Origin: Flavobacteriaceae bacterium
Lineage (GTDB): Bacteria > Bacteroidota > Bacteroidia > Flavobacteriales > Weeksellaceae
Direction of reading: 5' to 3'
DNA length: 49,816 nt
NCBI GenBank assembly: GCA_030529185.1
Contig: JAUMXI010000009.1
Location: 1 to 49,816, forward strand
The notes below the pieces were generated by a model that had not been told where the DNA came from, did no database searches, and saw only the letters and a list, made by a program, of their open reading frames with translations. This document shows positions 16,361 to 24,263 of this stretch, piece by piece (the stretch's first letter is position 1; every line of letters begins with the position of its first letter). The translations under genes were made by a program, and so were the position numbers.

Positions 16361-17395
16361 ATGACTTATCTTATCACGGGAGGAAGTGGATTTATCGGTT
16401 CGCATTTGGTGGAAGTTTTATTAAAAAACGGACATTCTGTCATTAATATTGACAATTTTGATGATTTCTACAATTACCAAATCAAAATTAAAAATACTTT
16501 GGAGTCCGTCGGGTTGCCTACCGATTTTGAGTTTAAAAATAAGGAAGATGATATTCAGAATCTCAAATCTCAAATCTTAAATCTCAAATCGTATTACCTT
16601 TATTATCAAGACATTCGTGATATAGGGAGCTTAGAGCAAATTTTCCAAAATCACAAAATAGATATGGTGATTCATTTGGCGGCATTAGCGGGGGTTCGTC
16701 CTTCTATTGAGCGTCCCTTGGATTATGTAGATGTTAATATTCGTGGAACGATGAACTTGTGGGAATTGTGCAAAAACTTTGGAATTAAAAAGTTCGTTTG
16801 TGCTTCGTCATCAAGTGTTTATGGAAATAATGAAAAAATCCCTTTTGCAGAAACAGACAATGTAGATAGACCGATTTCGCCTTATGCGGCAACTAAAAAA
16901 TGTGGGGAGATTTTAGGGCATACTTATCATCATTTGTATCAAATTGATATGATTCAATTGAGGTTTTTCACGGTGTATGGACCAAGGCAAAGACCCGATT
17001 TGGCAATTCATAAATTCACGAAAATCATTTCCGAAAATGGTGAAATTCCTTTCTATGGCGATGGTTCTACGGCTCGAGATTACACCTTTGTGGAAGATAT
17101 TATTGATGGAATTTTGAAATCTATTCAGTATTTAGAGCAAAATAATGGCGTGTATGAAATTCTAAATCTCGGTGAAAGTGAGGTGATTAACCTCAAAGAA
17201 ATGCTCTCCACGATTGAAAGTACAATGGACAAAAAAGCGAACATTAAACCAATGCCAATGCAACCTGGTGATGTTCAGAAAACCAATGCTGATATTACAA
17301 AAGCAAAATCTTTGGTAGGCTATGCTCCGAAAACTAACTTCCAAAATGGCATAAAAAAATTTGTGGAATGGTTTTTGAGAAATACAACCAAATAA
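16361..17395 (+). CDS. NAD-dependent epimerase, UDP-glucuronate 4-epimerase-like
   Basis: 344 residues of the extended short-chain dehydrogenase family. The Rossmann motif TGGSGFIGSH is at the N-terminus, then LAALAGVRPSIERP (typical of CapI/UDP-glucuronate 4-epimerases), the catalytic SSSSVYG and YAATKK (Tyr-x-x-x-Lys), and RFFTVYGPRQRPDLA. It makes a nucleotide sugar, probably UDP-galacturonate, for surface polysaccharide in the cytoplasm. Residues at about 66-74 are encoded by four 7-bp repeats. The segment from about residue 50 to 75 looks longer than usual for the family and is charged and Leu/Lys-rich. It is monocistronic with its own promoter. Specificity for GlcA rather than another UDP-sugar is inferred from motifs. 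Confidence 0.88.
   Translation: MTYLITGGSGFIGSHLVEVLLKNGHSVINIDNFDDFYNYQIKIKNTLESVGLPTDFEFKNKEDDIQNLKSQILNLKSYYLYYQDIRDIGSLEQIFQNHKIDMVIHLAALAGVRPSIERPLDYVDVNIRGTMNLWELCKNFGIKKFVCASSSSVYGNNEKIPFAETDNVDRPISPYAATKKCGEILGHTYHHLYQIDMIQLRFFTVYGPRQRPDLAIHKFTKIISENGEIPFYGDGSTARDYTFVEDIIDGILKSIQYLEQNNGVYEILNLGESEVINLKEMLSTIESTMDKKANIKPMPMQPGDVQKTNADITKAKSLVGYAPKTNFQNGIKKFVEWFLRNTTK
16561..16590 (+). repeat. 7-bp microsatellite inside the epimerase gene
   Basis: TCTCAAA, TCTCAAA, TCTTAAA, TCTCAAA and then TC: four units of seven bases, one with a single change. Loss or gain of one unit would shift the reading frame. Confidence 0.9.
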
Positions 17396-17472
17396 AAGTG
17401 TAATTTTTGAAAAAAAAACAAAAATATGTTGAATATCAGCATAAGAAATCTGAAAAATATCATTTAATTAAT

Positions 17473-17480
17473 TACTTTTG
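17473..17480 (+). promoter_or_regulatory. -7 promoter element for the DUF2795 gene
   Basis: TACTTTTG, 16 bases before the ATG at 17497, fits TAnnTTTG. No clear -33 element is present. Confidence 0.55.
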
Positions 17481-17496
17481 CAAAAATTAAATCATT

Positions 17497-17718
17497 ATGT
17501 ACTGGACATTAGAATTAGCGTCTTATCTTAGCGATGCCCCTTGGCCAATGACCAAGGCAGAATTGATAGATTATGCTATCCGAACAGGAGCTCCAATGGA
17601 GGTGGTAGAAAATCTTCAAGCGATTGAAGATGAGGGAGAAATCTACGAAAGTATAGAAGAGGTGTGGTCTGATTACCCTACCGATGAAGATTTCCTTTGG
17701 AACGAAGATGAATATTAA
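17497..17718 (+). CDS. DUF2795 domain protein
   Basis: 73 residues, very acidic. The pattern YLSDAPWPMTKAELIDYAIR, then GAPMEVVENLQAI and an Asp/Glu-rich tail, fits the small DUF2795 family. Homologues are small soluble proteins of unknown function that recur as single genes in Bacteroidota. It has its own -7 element and terminator, so it is a single-gene unit just upstream of secA. Confidence 0.8.
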   Translation: MYWTLELASYLSDAPWPMTKAELIDYAIRTGAPMEVVENLQAIEDEGEIYESIEEVWSDYPTDEDFLWNEDEY

Positions 17719-17722
17719 AATG

Positions 17723-17756
17723 TTAAGCCCTTCGCATTATAGGGCTTAATGTTTTT
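17723..17756 (+). terminator. Rho-independent terminator
   Basis: Stem TTAAGCCCT / AGGGCTTAA with a nine-base loop, followed by TGTTTTT. Confidence 0.85.
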
Positions 17757-17772
17757 CAGTTTTAAAAAAATG

Positions 17773-17784
17773 TTTTCGCGAAAA
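17773..17784. promoter_or_regulatory. 12-bp perfect palindrome upstream of secA
   Basis: TTTTCGCGAAAA lies 47 bases before the secA ATG. GC-containing palindromes are rare in this AT-rich DNA, so it could be an operator, but no known regulator is linked to it here. A related TTTCGCGAAA occurs in the partial gene at the right edge. Confidence 0.3.
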
Positions 17785-17830
17785 TAAAATCGTGAAGCTG
17801 TATTTTCATTTAAAGAAAGAATAAAAATAT

Positions 17831-20800
17831 ATGAGTTTTTTTGATAAAATTTTAAAAAGTTTTTTGGGAGATAAAAACCAAAGAGACTTGAAAGAAGTTG
17901 GGAAAATAGTTGCTAAGATTAAAAAAGTAGAACCTGCTATTCAGGAGCTTACAGATGATGAGTTGAGAGGTAAAACTCGTGAATTTAAGGAGAAAATAAA
18001 ATCTGCTACAGCTCATATTTCAGCTAAAATAGAAGAAATCCGTGAGCAAATAAAAATAACAACTAATATCGACGAGAAGGAGGAACTTTTTTCAAAAATT
18101 GAAGATTTGAAAAAAGAATCTTATAAGATAGAAGAAAAAATCCTGAATGAAATTCACCCAGAAGCCTTTGCAGTGCTGAAAGAAACGGGAAGAAGATGGT
18201 CGCAAAATGGGCAAATCGTGGTAGAGGCAACGGATAGAGATAGAGAATTGGCTCAAACAAAGGATTTTGTTGAAATTCAAGGAGATAAAGCGGTTTGGAA
18301 AAATCACTGGAATGCAGCGGGAACAGATGTAGTTTGGGATATGGTGCATTACGATGTGCAGTTTATCGGAGGCTCCGTGTTGCATAGTGGTAAAATTGCC
18401 GAAATGGCAACAGGGGAAGGTAAAACTTTGGTGGGAACTTTGCCGATTTATCTTAATGCCTTGCCTGGGCGTGGTGTTCATGTGGTGACGGTGAACGATT
18501 ATTTGGCAAAAAGGGACTCCGCTTGGATGGGACCGCTTTACCAATTCCACGAACTAACGATTGATTGTATTGATAATCATCAACCAAACTCCGATGCAAG
18601 GAGAAAGGCATATCAAGCGGATATTACTTACGGAACAAATAACGAGTTCGGTTTTGACTATCTTAGAGATAATATGGTCAATACTCCCGACGAATTAGTT
18701 CAGAGAGAGTTAAATTTCGCGGTAGTAGATGAGGTGGATTCTGTTTTGATTGATGATGCAAGAACGCCACTCATTATTTCAGGACCCGTGCCACAAGGAG
18801 ATAGACAAGAATTTGATGTGTTGAAACCGTCTGTGGATAGAATTGTAGATGTGCAAAAGAAAACGATTTCTACTATTTTTAATGAAGCAAAAAAACTCAT
18901 CGCACAAGGTAATAAAAAAGATGGAGGATTTAAATTGCTACAAGCATACAGAGGTCTTCCGAAGAATAAACATTTGATTAAATTCCTCTCCGAAGATGGA
19001 AATAAAGTGCTTTTGCAAAAAACAGAAGCTTTATATATGCAGGACAATAATCGCGAAATGCACAAAGTGGATAAAGATCTTTATTTCGTGATTGATGAGA
19101 AAAATAATCAAATTGATTTGACGGACAAGGGGATAGAATATATGTCCCAAGGAAATCAAGACCCGAATTTCTTTGTCTTACAAGATATAGGAACCGAAAT
19201 CGCAGAATTGGAGGCTAAAAATCTTCCAAAAGAAGAAGAGTTTGCCGCAAAAGATGAATTGTTCCGAGAGTTTGCCATTAAGTCTGAAAGAGTGCATACG
19301 CTAAATCAACTTTTGAAAGCCTACACTTTGTTTGAGAAAGATGACCAATATGTGGTAATGGACGGCGAGGTAAAAATCGTAGATGAACAAACTGGGCGTA
19401 TTATGGATGGTCGTCGCTATTCAGATGGGCTTCACCAAGCGATTGAGGCGAAAGAAAATGTGAAAATTGAAGCGGCTACTCAAACTTTTGCTACAATTAC
19501 CCTTCAAAATTATTTCCGTATGTATAACAAATTGGCGGGAATGACGGGAACGGCAGAAACAGAAGCAGGAGAATTTTGGCAAATTTATAAGTTAGATGTG
19601 GTGGTAATTCCTACCAATAGACCAATTCAAAGGAAGGACAAGCATGATTTAGTTTATAAAACTAATAGAGAAAAATACAATGCTGTAATTGAAGAAATTG
19701 AAAGATTAACCGCACAAGGAAGACCTGTTTTGGTGGGGACAACTTCGGTGGAAATTTCACAATTATTATCAAGAGCATTGAGTTTAAGAAAAATTCCTCA
19801 TCAGGTTTTGAATGCTAAGCTTCACAAAAAGGAGGCTGAAATTGTAGCAGAAGCTGGTAAAGCAGGCGTGGTGACCATTGCAACGAATATGGCAGGGCGT
19901 GGAACGGACATTAAGTTGTCAAAAGAAGTGAAAGACGCTGGCGGTTTGGCGATTATCGGAACGGAAAGGCACGATTCTCGCCGTGTAGATAGGCAGCTGA
20001 GGGGGCGTGCTGGTCGTCAGGGAGACCCAGGAAGTTCGCAGTTTTATGTTTCGTTGGAGGATAATTTGATGCGTCTTTTCGGCTCTGAAAGAATTGCCAA
20101 TATGATGGATAGATTGGGGCATAAAGAGGGTGATGTTATTCAGCATTCTATGATTACTAAATCTATTGAAAGAGCTCAAAAGAAAGTAGAAGAAAACAAT
20201 TTCGGTATCAGAAAAAGATTGTTGGAATATGATGATGTGATGAACAAACAGCGTGATGTAATCTACAAAAGAAGAAAGAACGCTTTGTTTGGCGACCATT
20301 TGAAATATGATATTGAAAATATGATTTATGATACTTCTGTGGCTATTGTTTCTAAGGCAAAAGCAGCGGAGGATTATAAAGATTTTGAATACGAAATCAT
20401 TAAATATTTCACGATGGAAGCACCAGTTTCTGAAAGTGAATTTAAGTCAAAACAAATCCCAGAACTGGCTGATATTGTGTATAAAAAGGCATCGGAAGAC
20501 TATCAAATGAAGTTGAAAGTAATGAAAGATAGAATCTTGCCAGTGATTGAAAATGTGTATAACCAACAGGGGTCCCTTTTCAGAAATATTCAAGTACCGT
20601 TTTCTGATGGACATAGAGTGATGAACATCGTCACAGATTTAAAAACAGCAGTTGATACTCAATGCGATAGCTTGATTTCTGATTTTGAAAAGAATATTTC
20701 TTTGGCAATTATTGATGAAAATTGGAAGTTGCATTTGAGAGAAATGGACGATTTGCGTCGTTCTTCACAAGGGGCGGTTTATGAGCAAAAAGACCCATTG

Positions 20801-20908
20801 GTGATTTACAAACAAGAGTCTTTTCATTTGTTCAGCGAAATGATTGATAATGTAAATAAGGAAATTATTTCTTACTTGTTCAAAGGGGAAATGCCGACTA
20901 ATAATTAG
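17831..20908 (+). CDS. secA: Preprotein translocase ATPase SecA
   Basis: 1025 residues, the ATPase motor that drives unfolded preproteins through SecYEG. Walker A GEGKT has Lys198; the DEVD box is at about residues 300-303. The Arg-finger region and [20 protein letters not shown] are intact. It is longer than E. coli SecA (901 residues), mainly through an insert between the nucleotide-binding fold and the preprotein-binding domain, as in other Bacteroidota. The C-terminus ends [12 protein letters not shown] and lacks the cysteine zinc-binding SecB/lipid tail, also usual in this phylum. It is monocistronic with a terminator behind it. The only promoter-like sequence is a weak TATTTTC near 17800. 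Confidence 0.98.
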   Translation: MSFFDKILKSFLGDKNQRDLKEVGKIVAKIKKVEPAIQELTDDELRGKTREFKEKIKSATAHISAKIEEIREQIKITTNIDEKEELFSKIEDLKKESYKIEEKILNEIHPEAFAVLKETGRRWSQNGQIVVEATDRDRELAQTKDFVEIQGDKAVWKNHWNAAGTDVVWDMVHYDVQFIGGSVLHSGKIAEMATGEGKTLVGTLPIYLNALPGRGVHVVTVNDYLAKRDSAWMGPLYQFHELTIDCIDNHQPNSDARRKAYQADITYGTNNEFGFDYLRDNMVNTPDELVQRELNFAVVDEVDSVLIDDARTPLIISGPVPQGDRQEFDVLKPSVDRIVDVQKKTISTIFNEAKKLIAQGNKKDGGFKLLQAYRGLPKNKHLIKFLSEDGNKVLLQKTEALYMQDNNREMHKVDKDLYFVIDEKNNQIDLTDKGIEYMSQGNQDPNFFVLQDIGTEIAELEAKNLPKEEEFAAKDELFREFAIKSERVHTLNQLLKAYTLFEKDDQYVVMDGEVKIVDEQTGRIMDGRRYSDGLHQAIEAKENVKIEAATQTFATITLQNYFRMYNKLAGMTGTAETEAGEFWQIYKLDVVVIPTNRPIQRKDKHDLVYKTNREKYNAVIEEIERLTAQGRPVLVGTTSVEISQLLSRALSLRKIPHQVLNAKLHKKEAEIVAEAGKAGVVTIATNMAGRGTDIKLSKEVKDAGGLAIIGTERHDSRRVDRQLRGRAGRQGDPGSSQFYVSLEDNLMRLFGSERIANMMDRLGHKEGDVIQHSMITKSIERAQKKVEENNFGIRKRLLEYDDVMNKQRDVIYKRRKNALFGDHLKYDIENMIYDTSVAIVSKAKAAEDYKDFEYEIIKYFTMEAPVSESEFKSKQIPELADIVYKKASEDYQMKLKVMKDRILPVIENVYNQQGSLFRNIQVPFSDGHRVMNIVTDLKTAVDTQCDSLISDFEKNISLAIIDENWKLHLREMDDLRRSSQGAVYEQKDPLVIYKQESFHLFSEMIDNVNKEIISYLFKGEMPTNN

Positions 20909-20918
20909 TAAAATAAAT

Positions 20919-20945
20919 AAAGACAGCGTTTTAGCTGTCTTTTTT
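20919..20945 (+). terminator. secA terminator
   Basis: Stem AAAGACAGC / GCTGTCTTT with a six-base loop and T run. It ends four bases before the next start codon. Confidence 0.9.
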
Positions 20946-20948
20946 GAT

Positions 20949-21536
20949 ATGATGAAAAAACAAAAATCAGAATTGAGAAAAATCTATTCGGAGAGGAGAA
21001 TGGCTTTGTCAGAACAAGATATTGATTTTTTTTCTCAAAAAATTACGGAAAAGATAATCACTCATTTTCATTGGGAAAAAATTCAGAATGTTCATTTATT
21101 TCTCCCGATTAAAAAGAAAAAAGAAGTCAATACTCAATATTTGCTTGATGATTTATGGCAAAAGGGGAAAAGAGTCTTTGCCCCCAAAGTAGTAGGGGAT
21201 TTTTTGGAATGCCACGAGATTAACCCAAAAACAGAATTTTCTGAAAATCATTGGGGGATTTTGGAACCAATGGGGAAATCTTTGAAAGATAAAATTTCTT
21301 TTGATTTGGTGGTTACACCTTTGCTGTATTGCGATAAGTTGGGGAATAGAATTGGTTATGGAAAAGGTTTTTACGATAAATTTTTCACAGAAATCAATCC
21401 TGACACAATGAAAGCAGGGGTTAATTTCTTCCCTCCAAAAGAAGAAATTGCAGATGTTTTTGCTGGAGATATTCCCTTAGATTACTTATTTACACCAGAA
21501 GAATGCTTTTCTTTTAAGTCAAAATCAATAAAATAA
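20949..21536 (+). CDS. 5-formyltetrahydrofolate cyclo-ligase
   Basis: 195 residues. The N-terminal basic region KSELRKIYSERR and the C-terminal signature GNRIGYGKGFYDKFF bind ATP and folate. It converts 5-formyl-THF with ATP to 5,10-methenyl-THF, returning it to the one-carbon pool. Two adjacent ATG codons (20949, 20952) could start it. It begins right behind the secA terminator with no clear promoter, so either read-through or a promoter inside secA is needed. Its last 55 bases overlap the 3' end of the convergent lipoprotein gene. Confidence 0.92.
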   Translation: MMKKQKSELRKIYSERRMALSEQDIDFFSQKITEKIITHFHWEKIQNVHLFLPIKKKKEVNTQYLLDDLWQKGKRVFAPKVVGDFLECHEINPKTEFSENHWGILEPMGKSLKDKISFDLVVTPLLYCDKLGNRIGYGKGFYDKFFTEINPDTMKAGVNFFPPKEEIADVFAGDIPLDYLFTPEECFSFKSKSIK

Positions 21537-22054
21537 AATTTGAATTCTTTTACGAATTTCACGGGAGATTTTTTAAGAATATAAGTCGCTGTTTTGTCAA
21601 AATAGCCTAAATTATTTCTAGTTTTGCCAAAATATTCCACCGTGAAAGAAGCGATATTAAGCGTATCTTTTTCCGTAAATTCTTGATGAATATCCAAAGA
21701 TTTTACACTGATGTTTTTCACCTTTAGGCTATCTAACTCTTGAAGAAGTGGCGAGATTTTGGTAGAGTCGGGTTGAATGAAATAACCGCATATCTGTTTG
21801 TAAATCAGTGTATCTACTTCGGTGTTTTTATTCCCTTGTGCATAGATGACGGAAAGATCTAAAAGCTCCTGAATTTTCTGTTGGGTAATTTTATGAATGG
21901 CTTGAGCACTATCCATTTTCACAGACGGATAGCTTTTTCTGTTGTTTTTTCGGATTTTATCCAAATCACTCATTTCCTCTTGCACTTTTTTATTACAAGA
22001 AAAAAGAATTAAGAATGCTAGTAATATACTGAAAATGAATTTATTTCTCTTCAT
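21482..22054 (-). CDS. Lipoprotein of unknown function
   Basis: 190 residues with a lipoprotein signal peptide ending LILFSC, so the mature protein is probably anchored in the inner or outer membrane and faces the periplasm. The rest shows mixed helix and strand and no family I recognise. The start overlaps the end of the upstream membrane-protein gene by 14 bases, so the two are very likely co-translated and may work together. The 3' end overlaps the convergent cyclo-ligase gene by 55 bases. Confidence 0.75.
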   Translation of the reverse strand: MKRNKFIFSILLAFLILFSCNKKVQEEMSDLDKIRKNNRKSYPSVKMDSAQAIHKITQQKIQELLDLSVIYAQGNKNTEVDTLIYKQICGYFIQPDSTKISPLLQELDSLKVKNISVKSLDIHQEFTEKDTLNIASFTVEYFGKTRNNLGYFDKTATYILKKSPVKFVKEFKFYFIDFDLKEKHSSGVNK

Positions 22055-23033
22055 TGGATTCGATTTTAAATTTAATAGAGACTATTTTTCCGTTTTCTAT
22101 TTTAGTGGATAATACTTTTAGGTTTTGTAGAGATTGAGTGGGGGTAGTTACCAGTCCGATATATTTTTGTTTGCTCAATGTCTCTATTCCATATATTTCA
22201 TTATCAAATACTTGGTATATTAAGGCGTCTTCATTAATGAGATAGTTGAGCTTTTGTTGTTTGTTTTTAATATGCTCCAAAGAATTGTTATTAGTGTCTT
22301 TCGTAGAGTAGTAATAAAGCATTAATGCGTAATCATCAGGTTTTAAGGCTATGTTTTCTACTTCTGGGGCATTTTCTAAATTGCGATAAATTTCTACTGT
22401 TTCATATAATGGAGAGGAAATTTCCATTCTTAAAACCTTATCTTTGGTGCTGATGACAAAGCATTCTTTGGGTTTTACTCTATAATGAATAGGCGATTCG
22501 TTTTCTTTAAATACTTTAATATCAATAGTGTTGTGGATTGCCGTACCTCTATCTGCATCTGTGAAGCAGAATTGATAAGTTTTTTTGAACCAATTGTCAG
22601 AAAATATTAGAGTGAAAAAAAGCATCAAAATGAGCAAAATTCCTAAGCCTATATAAATTCTATAACGCCTAAACAATGGTATATTTTCTTTCGTGGAAAT
22701 CTCTTTTTCGTTAATATTCTTGATATCAGCCTCTTCTGTATAAGGTTTTTTCTTTTTGAAATCATACCAAGATTCGTATCCAGCATAGATGGATAAGAGG
22801 TTGAGCATATCTATTCTTGGTAGTTTTTCTAAGGGTTGAGTCTTGAAATAAGTATAAAAACTCTTCTCGCTAATATTTCCTTTTGCTTTTTTTCTTAATT
22901 CTTCTTGAAAATAGACAATGTCAATACCTTTCCATTTGCTGATTTCCTCATCAGAAGGAGTGTTGTTTTTAAGATATTCTTCTTGAATTTCTCTTTTTAA
23001 ATTTTCAAAATATATAAAATCCAAGTTTTTCAA
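22041..23033 (-). CDS. Single-span membrane protein with winged-helix-like N-terminus
   Basis: 330 residues. Residues 1-95 contain the pattern GNISEKSFYTYFK ... LPRIDMLNLLSIYAGYESW, resembling an N-terminal domain seen in several Bacteroidota proteins that looks like a small helix-turn-helix unit. Residues about 123-145 form one membrane helix (RIYIGLGILLILMLFFTLIF), and the remaining 185 residues would be periplasmic, with strand-rich sequence. This topology (cytoplasmic putative DNA- or protein-binding head, one span, periplasmic sensor-like domain) suggests a membrane-anchored regulator or signal relay, but no function is known. It is the first gene of a two-gene operon with a good promoter; the lipoprotein gene follows with overlap. 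Confidence 0.7.
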   Translation of the reverse strand: MKNLDFIYFENLKREIQEEYLKNNTPSDEEISKWKGIDIVYFQEELRKKAKGNISEKSFYTYFKTQPLEKLPRIDMLNLLSIYAGYESWYDFKKKKPYTEEADIKNINEKEISTKENIPLFRRYRIYIGLGILLILMLFFTLIFSDNWFKKTYQFCFTDADRGTAIHNTIDIKVFKENESPIHYRVKPKECFVISTKDKVLRMEISSPLYETVEIYRNLENAPEVENIALKPDDYALMLYYYSTKDTNNNSLEHIKNKQQKLNYLINEDALIYQVFDNEIYGIETLSKQKYIGLVTTPTQSLQNLKVLSTKIENGKIVSIKFKIESNEEK

Positions 23034-23082
23034 AATATTTAATTTATTGTTTTTCAGTATTATTTATTTGTAAAATATTTTA

Positions 23083-23114
23083 CAAAGATAATACAAGTAA
23101 TTTTCTAATCCAAA
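23083..23114 (-). promoter_or_regulatory. Promoter of the membrane-protein/lipoprotein operon
   Basis: On the minus strand TTTG (23111-23114), 20 bases, then TATCTTTG (23083-23090): a full match to the TTTG/TAnnTTTG consensus. The 5' untranslated region would be about 40-45 bases. Confidence 0.75.
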
Positions 23115-23128
23115 TTTTAGGACTATTC

Positions 23129-23136
23129 TATTTTTG
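23129..23136 (+). promoter_or_regulatory. -7 promoter element for the small lipoprotein gene
   Basis: TATTTTTG, 65 bases before the ATG at 23202, so this gene would have a long 5' untranslated region by local standards. No -33 match is seen. It lies back to back with the minus-strand promoter at 23083-23114. Confidence 0.5.
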
Positions 23137-23201
23137 CTGTGTTCAAAATGAACAAAGTGTAAATCATTAATTTTAATTAATTATTCAAAAAAAATTGTAT
23201 T

Positions 23202-23453
23202 ATGAAAAAATCATTGTTTGTTGCAGCTGTTGCTGCTTTGGCATTAGTATCTTGCAAAAAAGAAGAGAAAAAAGCTACTGAAGAAACTGCAGTAGAAGCA
23301 GTAGAAGCTGCTGTTGAAAAAGTAGAAGAAGGAGCTGCTCAAGTTGAAGCTGCTGCTAATGAAGTAAAAGCTGAAGCTGCTGCTGAAACTGAAGCTGCTA
23401 TTGAAAAAGTAGAAGAAGTTGCTGCTGAAGTAAAAGAAGAGATTAAAAAATAA
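23202..23453 (+). CDS. Small Ala/Glu-rich lipoprotein
   Basis: 83 residues. The signal peptide ends ALALVSC with the lipid cysteine at residue 18, followed by KKEEKK and then an uninterrupted Ala/Glu/Val/Lys helix of about 60 residues in heptad-like repeats (VEAVEAAVEKVEE). It is probably a long amphipathic helix or coiled coil in the periplasm, perhaps binding envelope or spacing layers as small abundant lipoproteins do; this role is inference. It is monocistronic with a long leader and a strong terminator, consistent with high expression. Codons GCT and GAA dominate, giving locally repetitive DNA. Confidence 0.8.
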   Translation: MKKSLFVAAVAALALVSCKKEEKKATEETAVEAVEAAVEKVEEGAAQVEAAANEVKAEAAAETEAAIEKVEEVAAEVKEEIKK

Positions 23454-23474
23454 TTATCAGTAGATAAGTATTTT

Positions 23475-23505
23475 AAATATCCCACTAATTTAGTGGGATA
23501 TTTTT
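23475..23505. terminator. Bidirectional terminator
   Basis: AAATATCCCACTA / TAGTGGGATATTT with a three-base loop and T run on the + strand. It overlaps the stop codon of the convergent trmH-type gene. Confidence 0.88.
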
Positions 23506-24260
23506 TGTCTTAAAATTTCATAACAACTAACAGCTACGGCATTGCTCAAATTCAGTGAATCTATGCTTCCTGCCATTGGAACTAAAATGTTTTCGCCTTT
23601 TCCTTTCCAGAAATGGCTTAGCCCGGAGTGTTCTGTTCCGAAAATAATGGCGGATTTTATAGTAAAATCTTTTTCGTGGATATTTTTAGCAGAGTTACTC
23701 ATTAATGTAGTGAAAATTTGAAATTTATTTTTTTGAAGAAATTCCATAATCTCTTCATTTGTAGAATCAAATACATTCATTCCGAAAAGACAACCTACGC
23801 TACTTCGGATAACATTAGGGTTGTAAAAATCGGTTTTAGGATTGGTAATAATGAGAGCCTCAATGCCAAAAGCCTCGCAACTTCGGAGAATAGCTCCCAA
23901 ATTCCCTGGTTTTTCAATGCCTTCTAAAATGATAATTGATGAATTTTCTTTAGGAAAGAATTTGTTGAGCTCTTGTTTTTTTTCTTGATAAATGCCGACA
24001 ATCCCTTCTGTAGAACCACGATAGGCAATTTTCTCGTAAATGGAAGCGGAAACAAAATTGATTTTTCCTTTTTGAGGCAAATTTTCCCTGAAAATATCTT
24101 CACAAATAAAAAACTCTACTGGCTCAAAATTGAATTTTAAAGCACGATGATTTTCTTGCTGTCCTTCCACTGCAAAAATTCCTTGCTTTTTTCTGAAACG
24201 ATTGTCATTATTAAGACGAATGAGATTTTTTATTTTAGTGTTTTGCAAACTTTCTATCAT
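23490..24260 (-). CDS. TrmH/SpoU-family RNA 2'-O-methyltransferase
   Basis: 256 residues with an N-terminal substrate-binding domain (NTKIKNLIRLNNDNRFRKKQ) and the SPOUT knot motifs: EGIEKPGNLGAILRSCEAFG (motif 1), FGTEHSGLS (motif 2), PMAGSIDSLNLSNAVAVSCYE (motif 3). It uses S-adenosylmethionine to methylate a ribose 2'-OH in rRNA or tRNA; the exact target cannot be told. It starts three bases after the rmuC stop codon, so it is the second gene of an rmuC-led operon. The stop codon sits in the bidirectional terminator. Confidence 0.9.
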   Translation of the reverse strand: MIESLQNTKIKNLIRLNNDNRFRKKQGIFAVEGQQENHRALKFNFEPVEFFICEDIFRENLPQKGKINFVSASIYEKIAYRGSTEGIVGIYQEKKQELNKFFPKENSSIIILEGIEKPGNLGAILRSCEAFGIEALIITNPKTDFYNPNVIRSSVGCLFGMNVFDSTNEEIMEFLQKNKFQIFTTLMSNSAKNIHEKDFTIKSAIIFGTEHSGLSHFWKGKGENILVPMAGSIDSLNLSNAVAVSCYEILRQKISH

Positions 24261-24263
24261 TTT

